Shown: one piece after another, positions 38,381 through 46,984 of the stretch
Layout of the letters: every line of letters starts with the position of its first letter
Numbering within the stretch: the stretch's first letter is position 1
Assembly (NCBI GenBank): GCA_963799425.1
Contig: CAWCXA010000007.1
Coordinates: forward strand, 434,001 to 498,000
Source of the DNA: CAVWSM01 sp963799425
GTDB taxonomy: Bacteria > Actinomycetota > Actinomycetes > Jiangellales > Jiangellaceae
Length of the DNA: 64,000 nucleotides
Direction: 5' to 3'
Translations under genes and position numbers: made by a program
The notes under the pieces: model-generated
What the model was told of the DNA's origin: nothing
What the model saw: only the letters and a program-made list of their open reading frames with translations
Databases searched by the model: none

Positions 38381-38386
38381 TATTAT
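38381..38386 (+). promoter_or_regulatory. Probable -10 box of DUF222/HNH gene (leaderless)
   Basis: TATTAT ends 6 nt before the ATG at 38393, and there is no ribosome site. It is an unusually AT-rich hexamer for this region and fits a leaderless start. Confidence 0.5.
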
Positions 38387-38392
38387 GGACAC

Positions 38393-39610
38393 ATGTTCGA
38401 AGACCTGACGGGTGCCGAGCTGGCCGCCGCGATCGCCGCGGCCGCCGCAGACCCGCCGGGCTGGCACTCGGTGATCGGGTGGACCTTGTGGTCGCCGCGG
38501 AGCGGTTGATCGGCTGGGCACACGCGGTGCAGGCCGACGCGGTGCGCCCACTGCTCGACGCCGACGACTGCCCGGCCGGGTTCGACGCGGCGGTGGAGAT
38601 CGGCGCCGCGCTGGGCGCGTCGATCCGCACCGGGTCGGCGAAGGGATCCTTCGCGTGGGGCCTGGGCCGCCTGCCGATGGCACGCGAAGCGCTGCTGGCC
38701 GGGCAGATCACCCTGTCGCGGGTGCGGCGACTGATCCTGGAGACACAATGCTGTGACGACGCGGTGGCCGCGGTGGTCGACGCCGAGCTGACGGCGAAGG
38801 CCGGGCGGTGGAGTGTGGCCGAGCTGGGCCGCCGCGCGCAGCGGCTGATCGTCGAGCTCGACCCCGACGGGGTGCGGAAACGCCGCGAGACCAAGCAGGC
38901 CGACGCGATGCGTGGAGTTCGAGCCCGGCCCGGACGCGATGGGCTGGCTCTCGCTGTACGGGCCGACCGAGGACCTGGCCGCCGCCTACACCGCGATCAC
39001 CGCCAAGGCGTTGCGGGCGCGCCGCGCCGGCCAGGAGTCTCCGCTGGGTGTGTTGCGGTTCGACGCCGCGATCGACCTGCTCACCGGCGGCGATACCGAG
39101 CACGAGTCGGGCGGCGTGCTGGTCCGGCTGACCGTGCCCGTGCAGACGATGCTCGGGCTGTCCGAGGCGCCCGGCGACCTCGACGGCGCCGGCCCGGTCC
39201 CCGCGTCGGTGGCCCGCAGGCTGGCCGGCGGCGCCGACGTCTGGGAACGCATCCTCACCGACCCCGCCACCGGCACGCCGCACCGCCACGACCGCATCCG
39301 ATACCGGCCCAGCGAGGCGATGCGTCAACGCGTGCTCGACCGCGACCGGCACTGCAGGGCGCCCGGGTGTGACGCCCCGGTGTGGCGCTGCGACGCCGAC
39401 CACGACGTTCCATGGCCCGACGGTCCGACCTGCGAATGCAACCTGACCAGCCTCTGCCGACGCCACCACAACGCCAAGACGCACGGCGGGTGGACCACCC
39501 GCCTCGAACCCGACGGCACCCTGACCATGACCAGCCCCCTGGGTCGGGTCTACACCACCCACGTCGAACCCCTCCCACACCAGCCCGACTGGCCCGAGAT
39601 CCGGCGATGA
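38393..39610 (+). pseudogene. DUF222/HNH endonuclease-like gene (13E12 type), two frameshifts
   Basis: The product is recognisable only after joining three frames: 'MFEDLTGAELAAAIAAAAADPPGW' from 38393, then 'VDLVVAAERLIGWAHAVQADAV…' after a shift near 38460, then 'EFEPGPDAMGWLSLYGPTED…' after a second shift near 38911. Joined, it is about 405 residues, with an N-terminal DUF222 region and a C-terminal HNH motif ('CRAPGCDAPVWRCDADHDVPW', then 'NLTSLCRRHHNAKTHGGW'). This is the REP13E12-type family, often multi-copy in actinobacteria and linked to mobile DNA. One shift loses a base and the other gains one, so either errors or real decay is possible. Confidence 0.8.
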
Positions 39611-39809
39611 TCCACCACCCGACATGACTATCGACGATCCCTGCCAGACCGAGCACGTCCTGCACTGGATAGCCGACCCCTGGCACCTCGACCTCGCCGC
39701 CTGAGCGCCAACGCCGCTGTGGCCACGTCGCGACCGTTTTCGGTTGACAGTCGAGCGCTGGGGGGAGCAGCCTGCCGATCGCCAGTTGATCAACACACGG
39801 AGGTCGGCA

Positions 39810-40925
39810 ATGGCAAACCACGAGATCCGCATCGACCGTGCCAAGACGCTGCTCGAGGAACCAACGACGGGTCACAACCGATGGCATCCCGACATCGAGC
39901 CGCTAGTGCGCTGCGCGCCCGGTGATGAGGTCGTGCTCGACACGCGCGATGCGTTCGACGGGCAGATGGGTCCGCAGGCAACGTTGGAAACCGTTGCGGC
40001 ACCGAACCTGGACGTCGTGCACCCGCTCACCGGTCCTGTCTACGTCGAAGGCGCGGAGTCGGGCGATCTCCTTGAGGTTGAGATCCTCGAGGTGATGCCT
40101 GACAGCTACGGATACACCGTGCAGGTGCCCGGGTTCGGCTTTCTTCGCGATGTGTTCCCCGACCCGTTCATGGTGCGGTGGGACATTGCTGACGGTTGGG
40201 CAACCTCGACGGACCTTCCCGGCGTACGCATCCCCGGCGCACCGTTCATGGGCACGATAGGTCTCAGCCCGGGACACGAAGCCGTGCGGCGCATCACGGC
40301 GCGCGAGCAAACCTCGGCGGCGCGCGGCGGCTTCGCCCTCCCGCCATCGACGGCATCTGCCGTGCCGTCGGATCCGCGGATCGCTGCGGAGGCGCTGCGC
40401 ACAATCCCGCCAAGGGAGCAGGCGGGCAACGTCGACATCAAACAATTGGGAGCAGGGACGCGACTGTTCATCCCGGTGGACACACCGGGGGCGCTCTTCT
40501 CCGCGGGTGACGCCCACTTCGCACAGGGCGACAACGAAACCTGCGGCACGGCAATCGAGATGAGCGCCTCCTTGCGCGTGCGCTTCGCTGTGCACTCGGG
40601 AAGGGCGAGGGAGCAGGCCATCCGGGACCCACAGTTCTCCCGGACCGACTACTGGGTCGCGCCCGAGTACGCCGCGCCGCAGAGCTTCTTCGCCACCACA
40701 GGGATGTCGGTCACCCGGGATGACGAGGTGCGCGCGGAGGACGCCACCCTGGCGGCGCGCAACGCCCTCTTGAACATGATCGACCATCTTGGCCAACGAG
40801 GGTTCGCCCCTCAGCAGGCCTACGTGATCTGCAGCGTCGCCGTCGACCTGAAAGTCAGCCAGCTTGTCGACGTACCCAGCTTCCTCGTCTCGGCGTTCCT
40901 GCCCGAAGCAATCTTCACCACCTGA
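39810..40925 (+). CDS. Acetamidase/formamidase-family protein
   Basis: The 371-residue protein matches the FmdA/AmdA family: 'TGHNRWHPDIEPLVRCAPGDEVVLDTRDAFDGQMG' near the N-terminus and 'GDAHFAQGDNETCGTAIEMSASLRVRF' in the middle, the conserved metal-binding and active-site region. These zinc-dependent enzymes release ammonia from short amides such as formamide or acetamide. The ATG at 39810 follows GGAGGTCGGCA. It appears to be a single gene, and no amide transporter is adjacent. Confidence 0.9.
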   Translation: MANHEIRIDRAKTLLEEPTTGHNRWHPDIEPLVRCAPGDEVVLDTRDAFDGQMGPQATLETVAAPNLDVVHPLTGPVYVEGAESGDLLEVEILEVMPDSYGYTVQVPGFGFLRDVFPDPFMVRWDIADGWATSTDLPGVRIPGAPFMGTIGLSPGHEAVRRITAREQTSAARGGFALPPSTASAVPSDPRIAAEALRTIPPREQAGNVDIKQLGAGTRLFIPVDTPGALFSAGDAHFAQGDNETCGTAIEMSASLRVRFAVHSGRAREQAIRDPQFSRTDYWVAPEYAAPQSFFATTGMSVTRDDEVRAEDATLAARNALLNMIDHLGQRGFAPQQAYVICSVAVDLKVSQLVDVPSFLVSAFLPEAIFTT

Positions 40926-40932
40926 GGCGCCG

Positions 40933-41490
40933 TCACAGCAAAGTCCGGTAGCGGAGGTAGACCGTGCCGTTGCCGAAGCGACGCTCGTCCAGCAGGTCCA
41001 GTTGCAGACGGATTCCGTCGGGGAAGACCGGCAGGCCGCCGCCCACGACCACAGGCACGGTGAACCAATGGATCTCGTCAACGAGCTCGGCTTGGAGGGC
41101 ATGGGCGGCGAGGTTGGGGCCGCCGACGGCAATATCACGCTCAGCTTCCGCCTTCCACCGCCGGATCGCCTCGGCGTCGAAGGATGGCTCGATCCGCGTT
41201 CTGCCGCTGGAGACTGCCGGCAATGTCGTCGAGTAGACAACCTTGTCCGCCGCGCGCCACATGTCCGCGAAGTCGCGAATGTAGGGCGGTTGGTCGGCGA
41301 CGTCGAGCGTGTCCCAGACGACCAGCACCTCGTGCATTCGTCGTCCGAGCAGATGCGTGCCTACCGATCGCTCGAGGTCGTTGATGAAGGTGTGCACCTC
41401 CTCGTCAGGCTGGGCCCAGTCGAAGTCGCCCTTGTCGTCCGCCACGTACCCATCGAGAGACGTGATCGCCGAGTAGATCAGCTTGGCCAT
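40933..41490 (-). CDS. Dihydrofolate-reductase-fold (RibD C-terminal) protein
   Basis: The 185-residue protein has the RibD_C/DHFR-like pattern 'MAKLIYSAITSLDGYVADDKGDFDW' and 'RDIAVGGPNLAAHALQAELVDEIHWFTVPVVVGGGLPVF'. Proteins of this group reduce small substrates with NADPH, and many are uncharacterised. ATG 41490 is chosen because GGAGG lies 9 nt upstream; ATG 41499 would be too close to that site. It converges on the acetamidase gene with 7 bp between stops. Confidence 0.85.
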   Translation of the reverse strand: MAKLIYSAITSLDGYVADDKGDFDWAQPDEEVHTFINDLERSVGTHLLGRRMHEVLVVWDTLDVADQPPYIRDFADMWRAADKVVYSTTLPAVSSGRTRIEPSFDAEAIRRWKAEAERDIAVGGPNLAAHALQAELVDEIHWFTVPVVVGGGLPVFPDGIRLQLDLLDERRFGNGTVYLRYRTLL

Positions 41491-41615
41491 GTCCGTCATC
41501 CTCCCAGCCGTCGTGGCGACGTCGCGACTTGCATGGACCTGGCCAAAACTTGCGGTCGCTTGCGCAAGGACGAGACTGATGGACGTACCACTGAAACAAT
41601 TTGGCGCAGATACTT

Positions 41616-41649
41616 CACAAGACTCTTGTGGACCCGGGCACTCGGGTCC
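41616..41649 (+). other. Two adjacent hairpins in the leader of the beta-helix gene
   Basis: CACAA-gactc-TTGTG (41616-41630) abuts GGACCCG-ggcact-CGGGTCC (41630-41649). Both lie in the 240-bp divergent gap, about 80 bp before the ATG at 41731. They could be transcribed leader structure or DNA-level elements; no known riboswitch is recognised. Confidence 0.35.
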
Positions 41650-41730
41650 TAATGTCACCTCACCGCACGGCGTTCGCTCTAGCTCGAGCAGCAGAGGCAA
41701 TGCCGCCTCCCGACAGAAACGAGTCGTCCG

Positions 41731-43776
41731 ATGAAACGGCGCACTTCAGGATCTCTGGCACGGAGAGTGGCTGTGGCGGGGACGGCGGCTGCCGTCAGCG
41801 TCAGTGTCGTGGTCAGCGGTGGAGCTGGCACCGCAGTCGCCAGCGGCGGCGGCAAGGCACTGGCTCCGGTCGTCACCCGAGCCGCGCTTGACCCAGCACT
41901 TGTTGCCGATCGCGGTGCCAGCGTCAATTTCCTCGAGCAGGAGGCGGAAAACGCTGCGACGAACGGCACGGTCATCGGCCCCAGCCGTACCGCCTACACA
42001 CTGCCGGCGGAGGCGTCGGGCCGGACAGCGGTCCAGCTGACGCCAGGACAGTACGTGGAGTTCACCCTGCCGAAGACGGCTAACGCGATCAACGTGCGCT
42101 ACAGCATCCCCGATGCGCCCAATGGTGGCGGCATCACTGCGCCGCTTGATGTCACCGTGAACGGCAAGCATCGCAAGACAATGACCCTCACGTCGCAGTA
42201 CGCGTGGCTATACAACCAGTACTCGTTCACCAACGACCCCAACGCCGACCTGCTGCACCCTGATTGGTGGATCACGGAGTGCCAGTGCGTGCCAGCATTC
42301 ACGACCCCGTTCCCGACCATCACGAAGCCGTTCCGCCCGATGCACTTCTACGACGAGCAGCGGCTCCTGCTTGGGCGTACGTACAAGGCCGGTGACACCG
42401 TACGGCTGACGGCTCCCGCCGGGAGCAACGCGGCGTGGACAGTCATCGACCTGCTCGACTCGGAGCTGGTCGGCGCGCCGAAGATTGTCCTGAAGGCGGC
42501 CAACGTGCTCCTCTTCGGCGCCGACCCTCGTGGCAAGCGTGACTCCGCCGACGCGTTCGACAGAGCCATCGCGTTCGCGCAGCGACACGGCCTCAAGGTG
42601 TACGTCCCGCCGGGCACCTACCAGGTGAACCGCCACATCATCGTCGACAACGTGACGATCGTCGGCGCAGGCAGCTGGTACACGATCATCAAGGGCAAGG
42701 AGGTCGCGCTCGCGACGCCCACTCCAGACGGCTCGGTGCACACCGGGGTCGGGTTCTACGGGAAGGATGCGTCGGTTGGTGGCAGCAACAACGTCCACCT
42801 GTCCGGCTTCGCAATCGAGGGTGACGTACGCGAGCGCATCGACACCGACCAGGTGAACGGCATCGGCGGCGCAATGAGCAACTCGACGATCGACGGCCTC
42901 TACATCCGCCACACGAAGGTCGGACTGTGGTTCGACGGGCCGATGACCAACGTACGGGTCACCAACAGCGTCATCGTCGATCAGATCGCCGACGCGCTGA
43001 ACTTCCACATCGGCGTCACGAACTCGGTTGTCTCCAACACCTTCGTCCGCAACACTGGCGACGACGGCCTGGCCATGTGGTCGGAGAAGACCGCCAATGC
43101 CAACAACACGTTCGACCACAACACCGTGCAAACACCGACGCTCGCCAACGGCATTGCCATCTACGGCGGCACGGACAACACGGTCTCCAACAACCTCATC
43201 GCTGACCCGATCCGTGAGGGCAGCGGCATCCACGCGGGGTCCCGCTTCGGTGCCGAGGCGTTCACCGGGCACCTGTGGATCACGGACAACACCACCGTCC
43301 GCGCTGGAACATTCGAGCTCAACTGGAACATTGGCTTGGGCGCCATTTGGATCTACGCCCTCGACAAGAGCATCGACGCGGACATCCAGGTGGTGGGGGA
43401 CCACTTCCTCGATAACACGTACAACGCGATCATGCTCGTCAGCGACTTCCCGGTGAAGGATCTGTATTCGATCACGAACGTCCACTTCAAGGACGTCCGA
43501 GTCGATGGCACGGGCACCTCGGTTGTCAGTGCCCGGGTGGCTGGGTCTGCTTCGTTCGAGAACGTGGATGCGCGCAATGTCGGCGCGGTCGGTATCAACA
43601 ACTGTGGGTCGTTCCACTTCACGCCGGCCGGTTCAGAGTTCTCGCTGACGGACCTCGGCGGCAACGATGGCGGCGGCACCACTGGGCCATGGATGGCTGC
43701 GTGGGAGTTGCCGAACACCATCACCTGCGACGACCGTCCGCCGGTCGTCGTACCTCCTGCGCCGTCGCCGTGGTGA
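41731..43776 (+). CDS. Secreted right-handed beta-helix protein, GH87/mycodextranase-like
   Basis: The 681-residue protein starts with a Tat/Sec-like signal (MKRRTSGSLARRVAVAG…SVVVSGGAGTAVAS). A carbohydrate-binding-like domain of about 170 residues follows ('LEQEAENAATNGTVIGPSRTAYTLPAEASGRTAVQLTPGQYVEF' resembles CBM6-type starts). The parallel beta-helix opens with 'GKRDSADAFDRAIAFAQRHGLKVYVPPGTYQVNRHI' and then repeats V-T-N-S-V/N-N-T-F turns. This order matches alpha-1,3-glucanase/mycodextranase-type or polysaccharide-lyase-like enzymes. Acidic residues in 'NTGDDGLAMWSEK' are plausible catalytic positions. Substrate is unproven. A hairpin follows the stop. Confidence 0.8.
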   Translation: MKRRTSGSLARRVAVAGTAAAVSVSVVVSGGAGTAVASGGGKALAPVVTRAALDPALVADRGASVNFLEQEAENAATNGTVIGPSRTAYTLPAEASGRTAVQLTPGQYVEFTLPKTANAINVRYSIPDAPNGGGITAPLDVTVNGKHRKTMTLTSQYAWLYNQYSFTNDPNADLLHPDWWITECQCVPAFTTPFPTITKPFRPMHFYDEQRLLLGRTYKAGDTVRLTAPAGSNAAWTVIDLLDSELVGAPKIVLKAANVLLFGADPRGKRDSADAFDRAIAFAQRHGLKVYVPPGTYQVNRHIIVDNVTIVGAGSWYTIIKGKEVALATPTPDGSVHTGVGFYGKDASVGGSNNVHLSGFAIEGDVRERIDTDQVNGIGGAMSNSTIDGLYIRHTKVGLWFDGPMTNVRVTNSVIVDQIADALNFHIGVTNSVVSNTFVRNTGDDGLAMWSEKTANANNTFDHNTVQTPTLANGIAIYGGTDNTVSNNLIADPIREGSGIHAGSRFGAEAFTGHLWITDNTTVRAGTFELNWNIGLGAIWIYALDKSIDADIQVVGDHFLDNTYNAIMLVSDFPVKDLYSITNVHFKDVRVDGTGTSVVSARVAGSASFENVDARNVGAVGINNCGSFHFTPAGSEFSLTDLGGNDGGGTTGPWMAAWELPNTITCDDRPPVVVPPAPSPW

Positions 43777-43806
43777 TGGTCTACTAGACCGGCAGGGGAG
43801 CTGCCT

Positions 43807-43841
43807 CCGGGGCGCCCGAGTGCACAACTCGGACGCCCCGG
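43807..43841 (+). terminator. Terminator-like hairpin after beta-helix gene
   Basis: CCGGGGCG (43807-43814) pairs with CGCCCCGG (43834-43841), and inner CCGAG/CTCGG extends the stem around GTGCACAA. It begins 30 bp after the stop. Confidence 0.65.
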
Positions 43842-43919
43842 CTGCATCTCGCCCTGGAGGAAGCAAAGCGCCACGCTGGCGGTTGGACAGTTGAGAGGCT
43901 GACTGACTGGGAGCTGCTG

Positions 43920-44465
43920 ATGCCGACACACGTTGTGCTCACCACGCCGAGGCTGCTGCTCGCACCATGGGCTCCGGATGACGCGCCGGCTGCGCTCACG
44001 ATCTTCGGACGCCAGGAGGTGGCACGCTGGCTGACCCCAGCGGTCGACCCGATCCACGACGAGACCGAGATGCGAGCCGCACTCGAACAGTGGACCAAGG
44101 AGGACTCCGAGGTCGAGCCGCCGGTTGGCCACTGGGCGGTCAAGCGAGCTGAGGATGACACGCTCGTCGGATCGATCACGTTGCGTCGGATGCCGCCGTT
44201 CCAGGAGGACCTCGAACTCGCCTCGCAGTTCGCTCCGGAGCACTGGGGGAACGGCTACGCCACCGAGGCCTCGCGAGCGGTCGCCGCGTGGGCGTTCCGG
44301 CAGTCTGCGCATGAGTTGTTCGCTGTTGTTCGGCCAGCGAATGAGCCCGCGGAAAAGCTCGCGCGTCGACTGGGCATGCAGTGGGTCGGAGAAACCGACA
44401 AGTACTACGACCTGCGGCTCCAGGTGTTCCGGCTTCGGCCTACCGACCTCAGTTCTGACATCTAG
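43920..44465 (+). CDS. GNAT-family N-acetyltransferase
   Basis: The 181-residue RimJ/RimL-like acetyltransferase begins 'LTTPRLLLAPWAPDDAPAALTIFGRQEVARWL'. Its acetyl-CoA loop reads 'QFAPEHWGNGYATEASRAVAAWAF', with the usual Q/R-x-x-G-x-G/A character. 'NEPAEKLARRLGMQWVGE' completes the fold. The target amine is unknown. The ATG at 43920 follows GGGAG. It stands alone between the beta-helix gene and a small membrane-protein gene. Confidence 0.85.
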   Translation: MPTHVVLTTPRLLLAPWAPDDAPAALTIFGRQEVARWLTPAVDPIHDETEMRAALEQWTKEDSEVEPPVGHWAVKRAEDDTLVGSITLRRMPPFQEDLELASQFAPEHWGNGYATEASRAVAAWAFRQSAHELFAVVRPANEPAEKLARRLGMQWVGETDKYYDLRLQVFRLRPTDLSSDI

Positions 44466-44559
44466 CGAGTCAGCGGCATCGCACCGTCTTCTTCGCACTC
44501 ATGGAGCGTTGAGCCATGCGTGGCATCCGTCCGTACGGGTACGATCCGACCCACTCGCG

Positions 44560-44766
44560 ATGCGGCGAGTCATCAACGAGGCGGTCGGCATGTGGGGTTG
44601 GCTCCTGATCGTCCCTGCGCTGCTGGGGATCTGGTGCACGGTCGCCCTCATCCGCCGCGGCAACACCGGCACCATCGACCACGAGGTGGGCGGTGTCGCG
44701 GAACAAGCCAAGACAATGTCCGACGCGATCAAGTATCGGAACTCCCACGGTCCCGGGCCGCTGTGA
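44560..44766 (+). CDS. Small single-pass membrane protein
   Basis: The 68-residue ORF has one clear transmembrane helix ('MWGWLLIVPALLGIWCTVALI') followed by a charged tail ('RRGNTGTIDHEVGGVAEQAKTMSDAIKYRNSHG'). TACGAT at 44540-44545 could be its -10 box. No family is recognised. Its 3' end overlaps the convergent YdeI-like gene by 38 bp. The hydrophobic segment and upstream promoter-like hexamer support it, but it is short. Confidence 0.5.
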   Translation: MRRVINEAVGMWGWLLIVPALLGIWCTVALIRRGNTGTIDHEVGGVAEQAKTMSDAIKYRNSHGPGPL

Positions 44767-45361
44767 CCTGGCCGGCGCCTGCGTCCGCGCCCGCCTCTAG
44801 GGTGTCAATGGCCTTGTGAAGGTGCGCCGCCCTTGTCTTGGGGTTTCGGGTGGTGCCCAAGTCAAGGATCATCGCGTAGCGGTTGGTCTTGCTGAGCGTC
44901 TCGAAGGCCTGCGCAGCGCGTGGGCTCGCGGCTAGCGCGGCAGCGAGATCGGGCGGCACGGTGGCTTCCCTCTGAGATTCGTACGCGGCGTCCCAGCGGC
45001 CGTCGGCCTTGGCCGCCTCGACTTCATCGAGGCCGGACGGTTGCATCCGCCCAGCCGCGATGAGCGCTTGGACCTTGCGTACGTTGACCTGCGACCAGCG
45101 GCTCCGCGGCCGGCGCGGAACGTACTTCTGCAGGTAATAGACGTCGTCCAACGCCTTCCGCTGGCCGGAGATCCAGCCGAAGCACAGGCCGACGTCGACG
45201 GCCTCGTCGTCCGTCAGAGACGCGATGCCGGAGCTCTTCTTCGCGATCTTGAGCCAAACTCCCGGCGTATGGTCAACATGCTTGGCCAGCCACTCCTCGA
45301 ACTCCGCGGCGTCGTGGAATGCGATGGAGCCGGCCTCATCGGCGTCAGCATCTCTCGACAT
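44729..45361 (-). CDS. YdeI/OmpD-associated-family protein
   Basis: The 210-residue protein matches the YdeI family: 'AAEFEEWLAKHVDHTPGVWLKIAKKSSGIASLTDDEAVDVGLCFGWISGQRKALDD' is the domain start, with 'YVPRRPRSRWSQVNVRKVQALIAAGRM' in the middle and a C-terminal 'FETLSKTNRYAMILDLGTTRNPKTRAAHL' helix pair. Members are linked to bacteriocin protection or stress, but their chemistry is unknown. The ATG at 45361 opens the domain at the usual distance. The gene is monocistronic. Confidence 0.85.
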   Translation of the reverse strand: MSRDADADEAGSIAFHDAAEFEEWLAKHVDHTPGVWLKIAKKSSGIASLTDDEAVDVGLCFGWISGQRKALDDVYYLQKYVPRRPRSRWSQVNVRKVQALIAAGRMQPSGLDEVEAAKADGRWDAAYESQREATVPPDLAAALAASPRAAQAFETLSKTNRYAMILDLGTTRNPKTRAAHLHKAIDTLEAGADAGAGQVTAARDRGSSDT

Positions 45362-45489
45362 ATGCCGACGGTAACGCGCAGCTCCGACACCTGTGATCCC
45401 CGCGCCCGGCCGCGGAAATATCGTTCTGATGGTACGTGGGTACCGGATAGCGTCAACGCGTCGACCAGGAGCGGCGAAGGAGACTCCGG

Positions 45490-46281
45490 GTGCTGCGTGG
45501 CATGACGAACACCGCGCCGGATCAGGTAGCCGCCGTGCTGCGCCTTCTCCGTGGCGTTTTCGGAGAAGGCCTGGTGGGGGTGTACCAGCACGGCTCGGCG
45601 GTGCTCGGCGAGATGCGCCCTACCAGTGACGTGGATCTGCTGGCCGTGTGTCGGCGATCCTCCACGGTTGCGGAGCGGCGATCCCTTGTCGAAGGACTGT
45701 TGGATGTCTCCGGCCGCCGGGCACGTCGGGTGCCAGGCCGGCCGGTCGAGCTGACGATCGTCGTGCAGTCAGACGTACGCCCGTGGCGTTACCCACCGGC
45801 AGTGGAATTCCAGTACGGCGAGTGGCTGCGCGACGACTACGAGGGTGGCGTGACACCCGGTCCGGAGGTCGATCCCGACGTGGCTTTGATCGTCACCGTG
45901 GCGCTACGAGGCGGTGAGCCGCTGGCCGGCCCGCCACTGGCAGACGTTCTCGACCCCGTGCCGCCACGTGACGTCCGCAGGGCCACGGTGGCGGGCGTGC
46001 CAGCGCTGCTGGACGACCTCGACACCGACACTCGCAATGCGCTCCTGACATTGGCCCGCATCTGGACCACATTGGCGACGGGCGACATCTGGTCGAAGGA
46101 CGGTGCAGCCGGTTGGGTGCTTGATCGGCTTCCTGCGGAACACCGACCGGTGATGGCCATGGCGCGTGACGACTACCTGGGCGCTCCAGCAGCACACCCG
46201 TGGTCCGACGCGCTTCCTGCCGCACGAGCGTGCGCGCGACGCGTTGTCATGGAGATCGATCGGCTGAAGATACCGGAGTGA
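45490..46281 (+). CDS. Aminoglycoside nucleotidyltransferase-like protein (ANT(3'')/(9) type)
   Basis: The 263-residue protein has the minimal nucleotidyltransferase motif 'GVYQHGSAVLGEMRPTSDVDLLAV' (GS…DxD) and a C-terminal helical domain with 'NALLTLARIWTTLATGDIWSKDGAAGWVLDRLP', typical of AadA/ANT(9) enzymes that adenylate streptomycin or spectinomycin. Chromosomal actinobacterial relatives may not confer resistance, so the function is a family inference. GTG 45490 has AAGGAGA at 7-nt spacing; ATG 45502 is the alternative. A palindrome follows the stop. Confidence 0.83.
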   Translation: MLRGMTNTAPDQVAAVLRLLRGVFGEGLVGVYQHGSAVLGEMRPTSDVDLLAVCRRSSTVAERRSLVEGLLDVSGRRARRVPGRPVELTIVVQSDVRPWRYPPAVEFQYGEWLRDDYEGGVTPGPEVDPDVALIVTVALRGGEPLAGPPLADVLDPVPPRDVRRATVAGVPALLDDLDTDTRNALLTLARIWTTLATGDIWSKDGAAGWVLDRLPAEHRPVMAMARDDYLGAPAAHPWSDALPAARACARRVVMEIDRLKIPE

Positions 46282-46296
46282 AATCCAGCCGTTCAC

Positions 46297-46314
46297 GCGT
46301 TCCCGCGGGAACGC
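46297..46314. terminator. Perfect 18-bp palindrome between convergent genes
   Basis: GCGTTCCCGCGGGAACGC lies between the ends of the nucleotidyltransferase and cyclic-nucleotide-domain genes. In RNA from either strand it gives a 7-bp stem with a CGCG loop, so it may terminate both. Confidence 0.5.
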
Positions 46315-46323
46315 CGACGGGGC

Positions 46324-46710
46324 CTAGGCGTAGGCCGTTCGAATCCTCTCGGCCAGGTCGGGGAACTGCTGCTCCAGGCTCCGGAAATCCGTTCCGAACA
46401 TGCTCCAGACCGTGACGTGCGACGTTGCCTTGACGGTGGCCGTACGGTGGCCATCGCCGATGATCGATCGCTCGCCGAAGAAATCCCCCGGCCCGAGATG
46501 CCGAATCTCCTTGTCGCCCTGCAGCACAGTGGCTGTCCCGTCCTTGAGGACGAAGAACACGTAACCGGATGCGCCTTCACGCGTGAGAAACGCGCCGGCC
46601 TCCCGTTCCTCGACGTTGAACCAGGAAGCGACCTGCTTCAACTCCTCAGGTCGCAGCGCGGCGAACAGCGATAGCGACCCCACATCCTCGGGCGACGGGC
46701 TCACGGTCAT
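46324..46710 (-). CDS. Stand-alone cyclic-nucleotide-binding domain protein
   Basis: The 128-residue protein is only a cNMP-binding beta-roll: 'LSLFAALRPEELKQVASWFNVEEREAGAFLTREGASG' and 'LGPGDFFGERSIIGDGHRTATVKATSHVTVW', where 'GERSIIGDGHRTATV' is the phosphate-binding cassette. There is no helix-turn-helix or catalytic domain, so it cannot itself act as a Crp-type regulator. It may sense cAMP or cGMP and act on a partner. ATG 46710 is preferred over the TTG at 46719. Confidence 0.83.
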   Translation of the reverse strand: MTVSPSPEDVGSLSLFAALRPEELKQVASWFNVEEREAGAFLTREGASGYVFFVLKDGTATVLQGDKEIRHLGPGDFFGERSIIGDGHRTATVKATSHVTVWSMFGTDFRSLEQQFPDLAERIRTAYA

Positions 46711-46719
46711 CCCCCACAA

Positions 46720-46984
46720 TCACGAGTGGCCAAGCAGTGCCAGACCCATGCTCGCATCCTGGCGACACCGACATGGGTGAACATCGGGTGAACGGGCGCT
46801 GGCTGCCCGCTCGGACCGTGGCGTAAAGCGCTCCGGCTCACCGGCGCCTTGCACGCTTGCCCCGGACGACCTCGGTTTCGAGTGCATCCAGCCGACGATC
46901 TCAGTCGCGACGTGCGAGTCCATCCACCACAAGTCGTCGGTGGTTGTGGCGAGGGTGGTCGCACAACGATGGTCTGCGGGCCGG
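46720..46984. other. 265-bp interval without a convincing gene
   Basis: A 70-codon minus-strand frame (46720-46932) has no family match, no ribosome site and an odd composition. The interval lies between the cyclic-nucleotide-domain gene and the end of the giant surface-protein gene, and may hold the promoter of the former. Confidence 0.45.

Noticed and set aside
42208..43617. Minus-strand frame of 469 codons opposite the beta-helix gene
   Set aside because: Repeats of V-D-R mirror the N-x-V turns of the real gene; no independent support.
46720..46932. 70-codon minus-strand frame between the cNMP-domain and surface genes
   Set aside because: No ribosome site, no family and unusual Trp/Met/Ser composition; left as intergenic.
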